In this document: in pieces, positions 1-8,034 of the stretch
How positions within the stretch are numbered: position 1 is the first letter of the stretch
Layout: every line of letters starts with the position of its first letter
Assembly (NCBI GenBank): GCA_934339365.1
Contig: CAKRHW010000020.1
Location: 1-31,150 of the forward strand
Direction: 5' to 3'
DNA: 31,150 bases
From: an uncultured Lachnospiraceae bacterium
GTDB lineage: Bacteria; Bacillota; Clostridia; Lachnospirales; Lachnospiraceae
Program-made: the position numbers and the translations under genes
The notes under the pieces: model-generated
Told to the model about the DNA's origin: nothing
The model's database searches: none
Seen by the model: the letters and a program-made list of their open reading frames with translations, nothing else

Positions 1-127
1 TGATAAAACAGAAATTATATTTTCTCTGTTTTGACCAAAAATTTATGTACCCTAAACGGGGTGCTGAATAGTTACATAAAATTTTACTTATTTTTTCCAT
101 TCCAAAATAATTGCTGTCTGCTTCCAT
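1..127 (-). pseudogene. MATE-like N-terminus, leaves window at left edge
   Basis: An open frame starts at ATG 125-127 behind a GCGAGGAA ribosome site and stays open to base 1 (42 codons). The first 22 residues, including NYFGMEKISKILCNYSAP, resemble the amino-terminus of Lachnospiraceae MATE exporters (a YF-MEKISK...APP pattern before the first helix). After that the frame turns hydrophilic and does not give the expected first membrane helix. An inverted repeat (AAAACAGA 5-12, TCTGTTTT 25-32) falls inside it and looks like a terminator stem. I read this as a start region cut by a deletion or frameshift, with the terminator now close to the start. The rest lies outside the window, so an intact unusual gene is not excluded. 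Confidence 0.35.
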
Positions 128-141
128 TGTTTTTTCCTCGC

Positions 142-1140
142 TTATTCCTTCATTTCCTCTACGACCAGGTCACAATCTGTTAAATAATTTCTTGCATACA
201 GATATTGTAACTTTCCATCGAATGCTCTGACATCATATAACAAAATTCCATTCTTTGTCTCTGTATCAACAAGATTATCCTGTGAAATTACGTTCCAGTC
301 TTTATCAAAATCTGCGTAATACGCCTGACTTTTCTGATAAGATTCCCCTCTGTTATTTTTATCACAGCTGTAATACAGCCGGTATTTTGATGAATCAAGC
401 TGTACAAATGTTGCCGGTTCATGATCACAATTTGCTTTTATTAATTCCTGATGGTTGGAAAATTTTTTTCCATCCGGGTCATCTGAAACTGCTATATGAA
501 TGGAACTGTCTCCTTTATCGACGGTTTCCTGCTCATATGTAATATAAAACTTATCATTTAGGTAAGCAACATCCACATCTTCAATGTTGTGTTTTTCATC
601 CACCACATCACTTACATGAGACCAGTGCGATAAGTCTTCCGACTGATATAAATGAAGAATATATCTGCCATTTTCTGCATTTTTATCTGCATTATTTACA
701 GTACCAATGATTTCCGTTGCCGTCATATAATACTTGCCATTCACCTTTAAAATCGTAGGATCTATCTGCAGATTCTCTGTTTCCATAACAATTTCATTCT
801 TTTTGGCATTTTCATGATTATCTAACTGTAAGATACCAATCTGTTTCTTGCCATTTCCATAGACAATTATTTTCTCATCTTCGAGACAGTCAATCCAATT
901 GCTGTCAATATCCGAAAAATTCTTTTTCAACTTTCCATTCTTATCATAAATAGCAAGATGCCCTCCTACACTTGTAATGATATCATCTTTATAAAACTTT
1001 GCATCTCCACTGTGCAGCTGCTTGATTTCTGTTATGATTTTCCCCGCCTGCTTCTTGCTGCCACATCCGGTCATAATACCTGTCAGGCACAAAGAAAAAG
1101 CAAGCACAAAAAACATTCTCCTCATAGTTCTAATTTTCAT
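142..1140 (-). CDS. Predicted surface lipoprotein with beta-propeller-like repeats
   Basis: This 332-residue protein has a lipoprotein signal: basic start, hydrophobic stretch at about 9-24, then MTGC with the lipidated cysteine at residue 26. The mature part has repeated short patterns such as KYYMTAT, LHLYQSEDLSHW, KFYITYE and KYRLYYS. In five-bladed propellers of the GH43/GH32 type these mark successive blades (a 'YYMT' strand and an 'SxDLxxW' turn). That suggests a surface carbohydrate-binding or hydrolase-like fold, but I do not see a complete catalytic triad and would not assign an activity. An AAGGAAAC ribosome site lies 9 bases before the ATG. It precedes the MATE-like fragment by 14 bp, so they were probably co-transcribed. 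A long terminator hairpin separates it from the CMD gene upstream. Confidence 0.75.
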   Translation of the reverse strand: MKIRTMRRMFFVLAFSLCLTGIMTGCGSKKQAGKIITEIKQLHSGDAKFYKDDIITSVGGHLAIYDKNGKLKKNFSDIDSNWIDCLEDEKIIVYGNGKKQIGILQLDNHENAKKNEIVMETENLQIDPTILKVNGKYYMTATEIIGTVNNADKNAENGRYILHLYQSEDLSHWSHVSDVVDEKHNIEDVDVAYLNDKFYITYEQETVDKGDSSIHIAVSDDPDGKKFSNHQELIKANCDHEPATFVQLDSSKYRLYYSCDKNNRGESYQKSQAYYADFDKDWNVISQDNLVDTETKNGILLYDVRAFDGKLQYLYARNYLTDCDLVVEEMKE

Positions 1141-1230
1141 CTGTCGTTTCCTTTTCTTTCCATTTTCTAAGTTTTAATGATACCATAAATGAAAAGAAAA
1201 AGACAGAGACACCCTGCTGTTTCTGCAAAA

Positions 1231-1284
1231 AGAAAGCTGCCACTCCATGAATTTTAATTCATGAAGCAACAGCAGCTTCTTCTT
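1231..1284 (-). terminator. Long hairpin terminator, family copy 1
   Basis: Read on the minus strand, an outer stem (AGCTGC with GCAGCT) encloses an inner stem (CATGAAT with ATTCATG) and is followed by a T-rich tract. It sits just after the stop of the CMD gene at 1291 and ends the MerR-like/cupin-AKR/CMD operon. Its architecture recurs at 8783-8833 and 12419-12470. Confidence 0.75.
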
Positions 1285-1290
1285 TCTCAT

Positions 1291-1986
1291 TTATTCCGCA
1301 GCTTTATGAATGCAGGCAATTGCATTTAAACTTCTTGGATAACCGATATACGGTAAACATTGTGTCACAACTTTTATTAAAAAATCCTTATCATTTCCAA
1401 GATTCATATTTCCTTTTGCATGTGCAGTCAGCTGAGGTTCACATCCACCCTGTGCAGACAGGAAACAAAAAGTAATCATTTCTCTCTGTGCTAAATTCAG
1501 TCCTGTTCTCGTATAATAATCTCCAAAGCAATTTGCTGCAAGAAAACGATTGATATGTCCTGCTTTCCAGGCTTCTTTCATGTGCTCTCCAAAAATATCT
1601 GCCTGTGCCTGAATTCCTTTTTCTAAGCGGTCTTCTAATGTTGTAGTACTTTGTTTTTCTAATGGAAGGCTTATTTTTTCTTCTTTCATTACTTCATTGG
1701 TGATATTTAAAAATGGGAGTGTTCTTCCAAATCCTAAATAATCCGTTGCCTGATATACCATCTCTTTTATCATGACTGGTGTCAGACCTGCTTCTAATGC
1801 TTTTTTTAACATCATGCGATATGCATCTGTTCCCTGACATCCTACCAGTGTTGCAAGAATTGCTAAATATCTTGTCTGATCATCTAACTCCTGTCCCGGC
1901 TCCTGTACTACTTCCTGAAATGCAAAATGCTCGAATCGTTCCATATATTCTGGATCTGTCTCATATAACTTTGTCTGAAATTCCAT
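1291..1986 (-). CDS. Carboxymuconolactone decarboxylase (CMD/AhpD-like) family protein
   Basis: The 231-residue protein contains two CMD-type helical units. The first, about residues 35-100, has LAILATLVGCQGTDAYRMML then GLTPVMIKEMVYQATDYLGF. The second, about 130-225, has LAQREMITFCFLSAQGGCEPQLTAHAKGNMNLG. The family covers gamma-carboxymuconolactone decarboxylases and AhpD-like peroxidase partners; gut Clostridia use such proteins mostly in uncharacterised redox operons. The AhpD CxxC motif is absent, so disulfide reductase activity is doubtful. The gene follows the cupin-aldo/keto reductase fusion with a 17-bp gap and an AGGAGGAAGAAACG ribosome site, in one operon with the MerR-like gene. 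Likely a cytoplasmic oxidoreductase accessory; substrate unknown. Confidence 0.85.
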   Translation of the reverse strand: MEFQTKLYETDPEYMERFEHFAFQEVVQEPGQELDDQTRYLAILATLVGCQGTDAYRMMLKKALEAGLTPVMIKEMVYQATDYLGFGRTLPFLNITNEVMKEEKISLPLEKQSTTTLEDRLEKGIQAQADIFGEHMKEAWKAGHINRFLAANCFGDYYTRTGLNLAQREMITFCFLSAQGGCEPQLTAHAKGNMNLGNDKDFLIKVVTQCLPYIGYPRSLNAIACIHKAAE

Positions 1987-2003
1987 CGTTTCTTCCTCCT
2001 GTC

Positions 2004-3296
2004 TTACTTTCCGCTAAATACTGGAAATGCACTATACTCTCCATAATTTTTAAATGGTGTAATATTTTTTAAGATTTCCATATCTTCTTTGGAAATCTGA
2101 AATCCAATGGCTGCATTACTCTTCATATGCTCCGGATTTGCAGTCTTTGGAAGTGCTACTGCTCCAAGTTCCATTGCATAGCGAATGCATAACTGTGCTG
2201 TAGAAACACTATATTTTTCTGCCATCTTTACGATTTTCTCACTCTTTAAAGCCTCATCATGGGCAATCGGAGAATAGGCTTCTACTAAAATACCATTTTC
2301 CTTACAAAATTCCATCAGCTCTGTATTGGTATTTCCGATATGAAGGAGAATCTGATTGACCATCGGTTTAATTTCACAGTCAGATAAAATATTTTCCAAA
2401 TCATCTTTTAAAAAGTTTGATACACCAATTGCTCTGACTTTTCCAGCTTTATAAGCATCTTCAAGAGCTTTCCAGACTTCTTTATTTTCTGCAAAATAAC
2501 GCTTTCCTTCTTCTCTCCATTCGGCCCATGGCTGAGGACTATGAATAATCATCATATCAATATAATCCAGTCCCATTTTTTCTAAGGTTTCATCAATTGA
2601 TTTTGCTGCTGCCTCATAGCTTTTTGCCTCAGCGGCAACTTTACTTGTTACGAAAATATTTTCTCTTGGGATTCCACAATTACGAACCCCCTCTCCGACA
2701 CCTGCTTCATTTCCGTATGCCTGTGCAGTATCAATATGTCTGTATCCGATTTGAATGGCTTCCTTTACTGCATCTGCTGTTTTTCCATCTTCAATCATCC
2801 AGGTTCCTAATCCAAGTTTCGGGATTTTTACTCCATTTGCTAATGTATAAGTCTCTGCAAGTGTTACTTTCTTATATTCTTCCTCTGTTACCTTTTCACA
2901 CCATTCATTGCTTGTATTTTCTCCCGGTACTTCTACTGCAATATGACTAAACCAGGAATCCGACTTTGCGCCATGCCAGTGCTTTACTTCCGGTGGAATT
3001 GTAATAACAGTTCCCGGTGTCAGACTGACTGGTTCTTTCCCTTCTTCCTGATACCATCCCTCTCCGGCAGTACAAATCAAAAGCTGTCCACCACCTTTTG
3101 TTGCATGATGAATATGCCAGTTATTACGGCATCCCGGCTCAAATGTAACATTGGCAAGAAATACCGGACATTTTCCCGGTTCTGTCAATGGTTTTAAAAA
3201 GGAATCTCCTGTAAAATATTGTGCATATCCGTCATTTGGTGCACCTATACCAAATGCATCGATTTTTTCAAATTCTTCTCTGTTATTTACTTTCAT
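2004..3296 (-). CDS. Cupin-aldo/keto reductase fusion protein
   Basis: Two complete domains lie in one 430-residue chain. Residues 20-125 are a cupin: the first metal motif is NWHIHH (H61, H63) with Q71 where many cupins have Glu, and the second is PPEVKHWHG (H106, H108). Residues 147-430 are an aldo/keto reductase with the catalytic tetrad D189, Y194 (HIDTAQAYGNE), K219 (VTSKVAAE) and H252 (IIHSPQPW), plus the GVSNF motif at 291-295. Members reduce aldehydes or ketones with NADPH. Cupin partners like this one are usually separate genes or fused to CMD proteins. The ATG lies inside the 3' end of the MerR-like gene (14-bp overlap), implying translational coupling, and the CMD gene follows. Cytoplasmic; substrate not predictable. 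Confidence 0.9.
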   Translation of the reverse strand: MKVNNREEFEKIDAFGIGAPNDGYAQYFTGDSFLKPLTEPGKCPVFLANVTFEPGCRNNWHIHHATKGGGQLLICTAGEGWYQEEGKEPVSLTPGTVITIPPEVKHWHGAKSDSWFSHIAVEVPGENTSNEWCEKVTEEEYKKVTLAETYTLANGVKIPKLGLGTWMIEDGKTADAVKEAIQIGYRHIDTAQAYGNEAGVGEGVRNCGIPRENIFVTSKVAAEAKSYEAAAKSIDETLEKMGLDYIDMMIIHSPQPWAEWREEGKRYFAENKEVWKALEDAYKAGKVRAIGVSNFLKDDLENILSDCEIKPMVNQILLHIGNTNTELMEFCKENGILVEAYSPIAHDEALKSEKIVKMAEKYSVSTAQLCIRYAMELGAVALPKTANPEHMKSNAAIGFQISKEDMEILKNITPFKNYGEYSAFPVFSGK

Positions 3297-3645
3297 GATA
3301 AATCTCCTCTCCTTTTCGTGTCTGATATCTCAGATAATCTAATGATTCTAATTGTTTCTCCTGCAGATGTATTTTCTGCAGTGTTTCTTGTCTTTTTTTT
3401 GTTAACATCCGGATTCGTTCTTCCTCCGTCTGTTCTCCCTTCCTGCATAACCGCATATACTGTTCCACTTCTCTGTCCGTAAATCCTACCTCATAAAGGG
3501 TCATAATCATTCCAAGACACTCCAGATCAAAATCATCATATTTCCATGGAGTTTCTTTTTTCTTATCACATAAATTCCAACTCTCATATTTTTCCAAAAG
3601 CTCCATTGGAATCTGATACTTTTTGCTTACCTCTTCTTCTGTCAT
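3283..3645 (-). CDS. MerR-like transcriptional regulator, small
   Basis: The 120-residue protein begins with a helix-turn-helix of the MerR kind (MTEEEVSKKYQIPMELLEKYE), continues with the MerR-typical pattern 'LGMIMTLYEVGFTDREVEQYMRL', and ends in a charged helix (about 75-112) likely to form the dimer coiled coil. No cysteine-based effector site is visible. I chose the ATG at 3645, which has AAGGAG nine bases upstream; an upstream in-frame TTG at 3681 has no ribosome site. The gene overlaps the start of the cupin-AKR fusion by 14 bp, so it is the first gene of that operon and probably regulates it. It lies between that operon and a LysR gene upstream, giving the locus two regulators. Confidence 0.75.
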   Translation of the reverse strand: MTEEEVSKKYQIPMELLEKYESWNLCDKKKETPWKYDDFDLECLGMIMTLYEVGFTDREVEQYMRLCRKGEQTEEERIRMLTKKRQETLQKIHLQEKQLESLDYLRYQTRKGEEIYHESK

Positions 3646-3690
3646 AGAATTGTTCTCCTTTTTCCCGAAGGGATATTTCAAGATAGCAAA

Positions 3691-3729
3691 AAACTGCTAT
3701 ACTTTCTAACAACTAAAGTATAACAGTTT
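3691..3729 (-). terminator. Terminator after the LysR gene
   Basis: Two 15-base arms (3691-3705 and 3715-3729) pair with one mismatch around a 9-base loop. On the minus strand the stem is followed by a run of six T. It lies between the LysR stop (3757) and the MerR-like start (3645), so it separates regulator and operon. The stem is AT-rich, so termination could be partial. Confidence 0.65.
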
Positions 3730-3756
3730 CTTCTCTCCTATGTCTAATACCCTTTT

Positions 3757-4644
3757 TCAATCATCAGCAATGCTCTTTAGGTATTTCTTTGTAAATTCCA
3801 GGAAATGCTCGGATGCATTCGAAAGCAGTTGATGTCTCTTCCAGACAAGCACACAACCTGTCTCTACTTCTGGACTTAACGGAATAAAACGCAAATGATC
3901 ATAATGAGACCCTACTTCAAAGCATAAGGCTGCTCCCATTCCACTTTGTACCATAACGGCCGCATTATTCAACAGATTATAGACTGCCGCAATCTGAAGA
4001 TGATCATAATATTCTCCAAACCATCCACTAAATTCATTCTTTACCAATGACCGTTTTACCATAATTAATGGTATCTTTGCTAAATCCTCCGGTGTTATTC
4101 TATTTTTATCCGCCAGCTTAGAATCCTCCCGGACAAGTACTCCCCATCTTTCTCTTCTTTTTAGACGAATAAAATTATATTTTGAGATATCTACCGGTTC
4201 CATCAACAGACCAAAATCAACCAGTCCTTTTTCTAATCGTTCCTTAATATCATCTGCATTTGCTGTATAAATCTCATACTGTACCATCGGATACTTTCTT
4301 TGAAAACATTTCATCCCTTCGGCAATTTCATGAAGACTCTCCGATTCACCGGACCCAATGACAATTTCACCTGAGACTGTTTCCTCTCCTTTTTGTGCAA
4401 ACTCCCTCTCCGTACGCTCTGCTAAATCCACAATATTCTGTGCCCTGCTCTTTAACAGCATTCCATCCTCTGTCAAATAAATATTATGATTGCTTCGTTT
4501 AAATAATTTTGTTCCAAGTTCATCTTCAAGCTGCATAAGTTGTCTCGAAAGCGTCGGTTGCGTAATATGCAACAACTGTGCTGCTCTTGTAATATTTTCT
4601 TCTCTGGCCACCATTAGAAAGTATCTTAATACACGTAACTCCAT
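3757..4644 (-). CDS. LysR family transcriptional regulator
   Basis: The amino-terminal winged helix-turn-helix is clear: MELRVLRYFLMVAREENITR, then AAQLLHITQPTLSRQLMQLE, then LGTKLFKRS. The remaining ~200 residues form the periplasmic-binding-protein-like effector domain, starting around GEIVIGSGESESLHE. Full length is 295 residues, normal for the family. I start at the ATG at 4644, which has GGAGGA about 11 bases upstream; the upstream in-frame ATG at 4662 lies where that ribosome site is. A perfect 25-base palindrome sits just upstream (4666-4690). LysR proteins usually control adjacent genes; here the plausible target is the cupin-AKR/CMD operon that follows in the same direction beyond a terminator. 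Effector unknown. Confidence 0.92.
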   Translation of the reverse strand: MELRVLRYFLMVAREENITRAAQLLHITQPTLSRQLMQLEDELGTKLFKRSNHNIYLTEDGMLLKSRAQNIVDLAERTEREFAQKGEETVSGEIVIGSGESESLHEIAEGMKCFQRKYPMVQYEIYTANADDIKERLEKGLVDFGLLMEPVDISKYNFIRLKRRERWGVLVREDSKLADKNRITPEDLAKIPLIMVKRSLVKNEFSGWFGEYYDHLQIAAVYNLLNNAAVMVQSGMGAALCFEVGSHYDHLRFIPLSPEVETGCVLVWKRHQLLSNASEHFLEFTKKYLKSIADD

Positions 4645-4665
4645 AAGTCTGTCTTCCTCCATCGT

Positions 4666-4690
4666 CTCTGTATGATTTAATCATACAGAG
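4666..4690. promoter_or_regulatory. Perfect palindrome before the LysR gene
   Basis: Arms CTCTGTATGATT (4666-4677) and AATCATACAGAG (4679-4690) match perfectly around one central base. It lies between the ABC permease stop (4711) and the LysR start (4644). No T tract follows on either strand, which argues against a terminator. The central half T-N11-A spacing typical of LysR sites can be fitted, so an autoregulatory operator is the best guess; an mRNA 3' stem for the ABC operon is the alternative. Confidence 0.5.
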
Positions 4691-4710
4691 AATCCAAAGA
4701 AAAATCAATG

Positions 4711-5457
4711 TTATGCCCTCTTCTTTTTTACCGAATATAAAAAGATAAAACAGGTAATTGCTCCTACAAACAAGAAGGACTGTATCAAAGGCGCTGCATT
4801 ATAGCTTCCTTTTTCCCAATAGTCCGTAAAATCATGACTGATATAATACATCGGAAATGTTTTTGCAATCTTTTGTGCAAACGTCGGAAGATTTTCTGTT
4901 TTAATTCCCATCATTCCACATAAAATCATCGTTCCAAAGTACAAGGACATCGTTACCGCATAAGTTGGTCCGAATTTTCGAAAAATATTTGCAAACCCCT
5001 GTGCCTGAAAAAAGAAAATGACAGCTAATAATATCAGACTGACAGCTAACATAATCACAGATGAAACCTGTGGTTTTGCTATCTCTGTTCCTGTCACAGC
5101 AGTTAATGTATAAATAAAAAATCCAATTCCTGCAACAATTAATTCTGATACCAGTTTTGCCGTAGTCATCTTTCGAATCGAAAATCCAAACAGCTGCATT
5201 CTCTGAGGAATTCCTTTTTCCACTTCCTGAGAATAGTCTGAAGCATAACCAATAAAAATAATTGCTAAAGGAATCGTAAGAGACATCGTGACATATAACT
5301 GTGCATTTGCTGCCGGAATCATTTTAGCAGGTATTTCATTTTTTAATGTTTTCGCAATTAAAAAGTAAAGAACCATAGGAAGCACCATACCAAACCCAAA
5401 CACAAATGGATTCCCTAGTATATTTCTCAATTCATATTTTAATAATCTCTTATTCAT
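4711..5457 (-). CDS. ABC-2 type transporter permease
   Basis: The protein (248 residues from the ATG at 5457) is an integral membrane protein with about six hydrophobic segments, including GFGMVLPMVLYFLIA, LYVTMSLTIPLAIIFIGYAS, LIVAGIGFFIYTLTAVTG, SSVIMLAVSLILLAVIFFFQA, YAVTMSLYFGTMILCG and FLFVGAITCFIFLYSV. The layout, with a long N-terminal loop after the first helix, is that of ABC-2 exporters of drugs or peptides. The start overlaps the last codons of the ATPase gene (ATGAATAA arrangement), a coupled junction. It forms the membrane half of the exporter with the preceding ATPase; expression is probably driven by the response regulator encoded upstream. Cargo unknown; antimicrobial peptide resistance is a common role for such sets. 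Confidence 0.88.
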   Translation of the reverse strand: MNKRLLKYELRNILGNPFVFGFGMVLPMVLYFLIAKTLKNEIPAKMIPAANAQLYVTMSLTIPLAIIFIGYASDYSQEVEKGIPQRMQLFGFSIRKMTTAKLVSELIVAGIGFFIYTLTAVTGTEIAKPQVSSVIMLAVSLILLAVIFFFQAQGFANIFRKFGPTYAVTMSLYFGTMILCGMMGIKTENLPTFAQKIAKTFPMYYISHDFTDYWEKGSYNAAPLIQSFLFVGAITCFIFLYSVKKKRA

Positions 5458-6334
5458 TGTCTCTGCCTCCCTTTTTTTGTACCTGATTCTTTGCATTTGT
5501 ATACAAAAGCTCAATATCATGATTGCTCCGTTTGAAGTTCACATCATTCTGAATCAGAATTGTCGCAATCTGCTCTTCCTCTTCTTCACTCCGACAACTG
5601 ATTCCTAACAGATGTGCCGGTGTATCAATCTTTGAAAATCCTGTAATCAGAGATTCGTTCTTCTCATTTCTGTCCATGGTAATTACAGATTTTCCACAGT
5701 ATTTTCGAAATAGTTTTTGTTTATCCCCAAAGTCTATCACCTTTCCATGATCTAAAATCAGTAATTTATCGGCAAGCAATTCTAATTCTTCATAATAATG
5801 GGATACAATACAAAGTGTGTTCTTTTTTCCTTCATACCATTGCATCAGTTTCTCCATCAGTCGCTGTCTGGTTTCAAAATCTAACCCCGAAGTCACTTCA
5901 TCATAAAATGTAAGAGGTGCATCCTGCATCATAACCATTATAATCGTAAGCCTTTGTTTTTGTCCTCCGGACAATGCTGTATATCGCTTCTTTAAACAAG
6001 GTTCAAAATCAAAATAAGCAATCAGCTCCTGTAACTTCGCATTCTTTTTGATGCTGGTATTTAAAATCATTTCCATAATATTTCTGACTGGCATGGTGTT
6101 CACATAATAATTAAACTGTAAATGTACTGCCATATCTTCTGGCTTTAATTTTGTCTGAATCTTTCCTGTGTAATCCGTCAGTCCCAACATGGTCTTAACA
6201 AAAGTTGATTTTCCTGCTCCGTTAGCACCAATAATTCCAATTCTTTCTCCTTCTGATATCTCAATAGGCTGATTAATGTCTAACGCAAGCTGCTTTCCAT
6301 AATGGACCTGCAACTGTTCAATCTTCACTAACAT
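5450..6334 (-). CDS. ABC transporter ATP-binding protein
   Basis: A single nucleotide-binding domain occupies the first ~220 residues: Walker A GANGAGKST, signature LSGGQKQR, Walker B LTFYDEVTSGLD, and the switch histidine in CIVSHYYEE. About 75 residues follow (GFSKIDTPAHLLG to the end), a small C-terminal domain seen in several drug and bacitracin-type exporters. The ATG at 6334 has AAGGAG nine bases upstream; the ATG two codons earlier is spaced only three bases from it. The gene is preceded by a promoter with 11-bp direct repeats shared with the response regulator promoter, and it overlaps the permease gene. It powers the exporter at the inner face of the membrane. Confidence 0.92.
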   Translation of the reverse strand: MLVKIEQLQVHYGKQLALDINQPIEISEGERIGIIGANGAGKSTFVKTMLGLTDYTGKIQTKLKPEDMAVHLQFNYYVNTMPVRNIMEMILNTSIKKNAKLQELIAYFDFEPCLKKRYTALSGGQKQRLTIIMVMMQDAPLTFYDEVTSGLDFETRQRLMEKLMQWYEGKKNTLCIVSHYYEELELLADKLLILDHGKVIDFGDKQKLFRKYCGKSVITMDRNEKNESLITGFSKIDTPAHLLGISCRSEEEEEQIATILIQNDVNFKRSNHDIELLYTNAKNQVQKKGGRDNE

Positions 6335-6371
6335 TTTCATTCACTCCTTTTCTTAAATTCCTTACACCCTT

Positions 6372-6403
6372 ACTATAGCATTCTGATATGAAGTTGATAT
6401 GAA
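6372..6403 (-). promoter_or_regulatory. ABC promoter with response-regulator direct repeats
   Basis: On the minus strand two copies of TTCATATCA (plus-strand 6395-6403 and 6384-6392) repeat with an 11-bp period, and after 6 bp comes TATAGT (6372-6377) as -10 box with an upstream TGC. The repeats occupy the -35 region. OmpR-family regulators bind such 11-bp direct repeats as dimers. The same arrangement lies before the response regulator gene at 8727-8758. Confidence 0.7.
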
Positions 6404-6437
6404 TCTCCCATGTAGGCTCTATGCATATCTTACTTTT

Positions 6438-8018
6438 TTACTTCTTTAATAGCATGACAGCCTCTACACCATCTGCGACATTCTGAATCTTTAATTCAAA
6501 ACCAAGCACCTCACTATAATATGCCGTAATATAAAGACCGAGTCCTTTTCCTTTTTCCCTGACTTCTCCACTTACAAATGGTTCATAAATATGCGGCAGA
6601 ATTTCTTCATCAATATGTGCTCCCTCATTCCACACACAAATCTCATCTTTTTCTGTTTCCACCACAATTTTCTTTCCATTTTCTGTATATGCCACTGCAT
6701 TCGAAATAAGATTATCAATCATTTTTTTCATCAAAGAGGCATCACTGATGATGGTCTCCTCCTCTGAATTTTTTTCTGTTTTTATCTCTAATTGAATTTG
6801 CTTTTCTTCTATCTGCACCTGATACAATAAAATAACCTGCCAGACGAGACAATTCAGATTGATTTCCTCCTGCTGTAAATGATCCGTAGAATGATTCAGA
6901 TACAAAATATCTTCGATAATTTTTCGCATAGATAAAATCTGTTCCTTTACCTTTGGCAGATATGTCTTCGTATCCTGATACTTTCCTACTTCCTCTATCA
7001 TTCCATCCACAAGTAATAGTGCAGCTGTAACCGGAGTTTTTAACTGATGGGACGATGCACGAAGAAATACTTCCTGGCGCTTATTTTCTTTGGCTAAAAT
7101 ATTATTTTTCTCTTCTAACTCTTTATAACTCTCATGAAGTCTTTCATACAACTGATTCAAAATGGTTCCAAGCTGCCCGATTTCGTCTTTCGAATGGATT
7201 TCTAACGGTTCTATTTCATCTTTTCCCATAATTTTAACATCTTTTGCATAATCCGCTAATGTAATCACAGGATCTACAATCTTCTTTGAGAAGTAATAAG
7301 AACAAAGCAAAATCACTAAGAAAAGGACACATACAATCATAGGAATACTGCCTAATACAACCGGTGTAATCTCCCTCATCTGCGGTGTCATAACGGACAG
7401 GCAGGTAACGACAATCTTATTTTTATTTTTTCCAAATGCAACATAGCTGGTGTACTGATTTTCCTGATCTTTTACCGAACCTTCTAAAATCTGAATACTT
7501 CCACCCTCATCATCTACGATATGAACACGACTGCTCCCGCTCTCTTCAAATTCTTTTAAATGTTCGTAAAAAGTAGATTTAATAGAAAACGGTGCATCCT
7601 GAAACTGACTATTTTTCTTTAAACTTTCCTGTGCCTTTTCCCATTCAATCTTTTCAAAATCTTCCTCTGTAAAATTGTCTTTTTGTAACACTTCCCTTAC
7701 CTGATTTAAGACAGATTTCATCTGTGCGTCTTTTACCGTAATATCAAATTTAAAAGATTTTCCTGCTAAAAAAATCTCCTCGCCCTGAAATGGAATTTCT
7801 ACCGTAATCGTACTTGTCGGACTCTGTACCCTGAGTCCCTGATAGCTTTGATTTTTCATATAACCCTTTTGGATTTCTTCCACAGACTGCAGATTCTGAT
7901 TGTTTTTATAATCTACATATAACGACGGAAACAACCAGATAAAATAAGCAGTAATCATTCCCACAAGAATCGCTGCAATGGTAATACTATACATCAATGT
8001 TTTATGTGATAATTTCAT
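6438..8018 (-). CDS. Sensor histidine kinase (two-component system)
   Basis: This 526-residue kinase has a first membrane segment at about 9-33, an extracellular domain of ~185 residues, a second membrane segment at about 222-242, a HAMP region to ~300, and a short coiled coil. The phosphoacceptor is H324 in ASSHQLKTPVTA, followed by the N box (MIDNLISNAVAY), G1 (CVWNEGAHID) and G2 (GKGLGLYI). An ideal GGGAGGT site precedes the ATG, and the response regulator ends 16 bp upstream, so the two genes are one unit. The large extracellular domain suggests direct sensing of an external signal, probably related to the ABC exporter immediately downstream. Confidence 0.93.
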   Translation of the reverse strand: MKLSHKTLMYSITIAAILVGMITAYFIWLFPSLYVDYKNNQNLQSVEEIQKGYMKNQSYQGLRVQSPTSTITVEIPFQGEEIFLAGKSFKFDITVKDAQMKSVLNQVREVLQKDNFTEEDFEKIEWEKAQESLKKNSQFQDAPFSIKSTFYEHLKEFEESGSSRVHIVDDEGGSIQILEGSVKDQENQYTSYVAFGKNKNKIVVTCLSVMTPQMREITPVVLGSIPMIVCVLFLVILLCSYYFSKKIVDPVITLADYAKDVKIMGKDEIEPLEIHSKDEIGQLGTILNQLYERLHESYKELEEKNNILAKENKRQEVFLRASSHQLKTPVTAALLLVDGMIEEVGKYQDTKTYLPKVKEQILSMRKIIEDILYLNHSTDHLQQEEINLNCLVWQVILLYQVQIEEKQIQLEIKTEKNSEEETIISDASLMKKMIDNLISNAVAYTENGKKIVVETEKDEICVWNEGAHIDEEILPHIYEPFVSGEVREKGKGLGLYITAYYSEVLGFELKIQNVADGVEAVMLLKK

Positions 8019-8034
8019 AGACTACCTCCCTTCC

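Noticed and set aside
255..542. Plus-strand open frames opposite the lipoprotein and many other genes
   Set aside because: They lie inside well-supported minus-strand genes, have no ribosome sites and no recognisable protein features.
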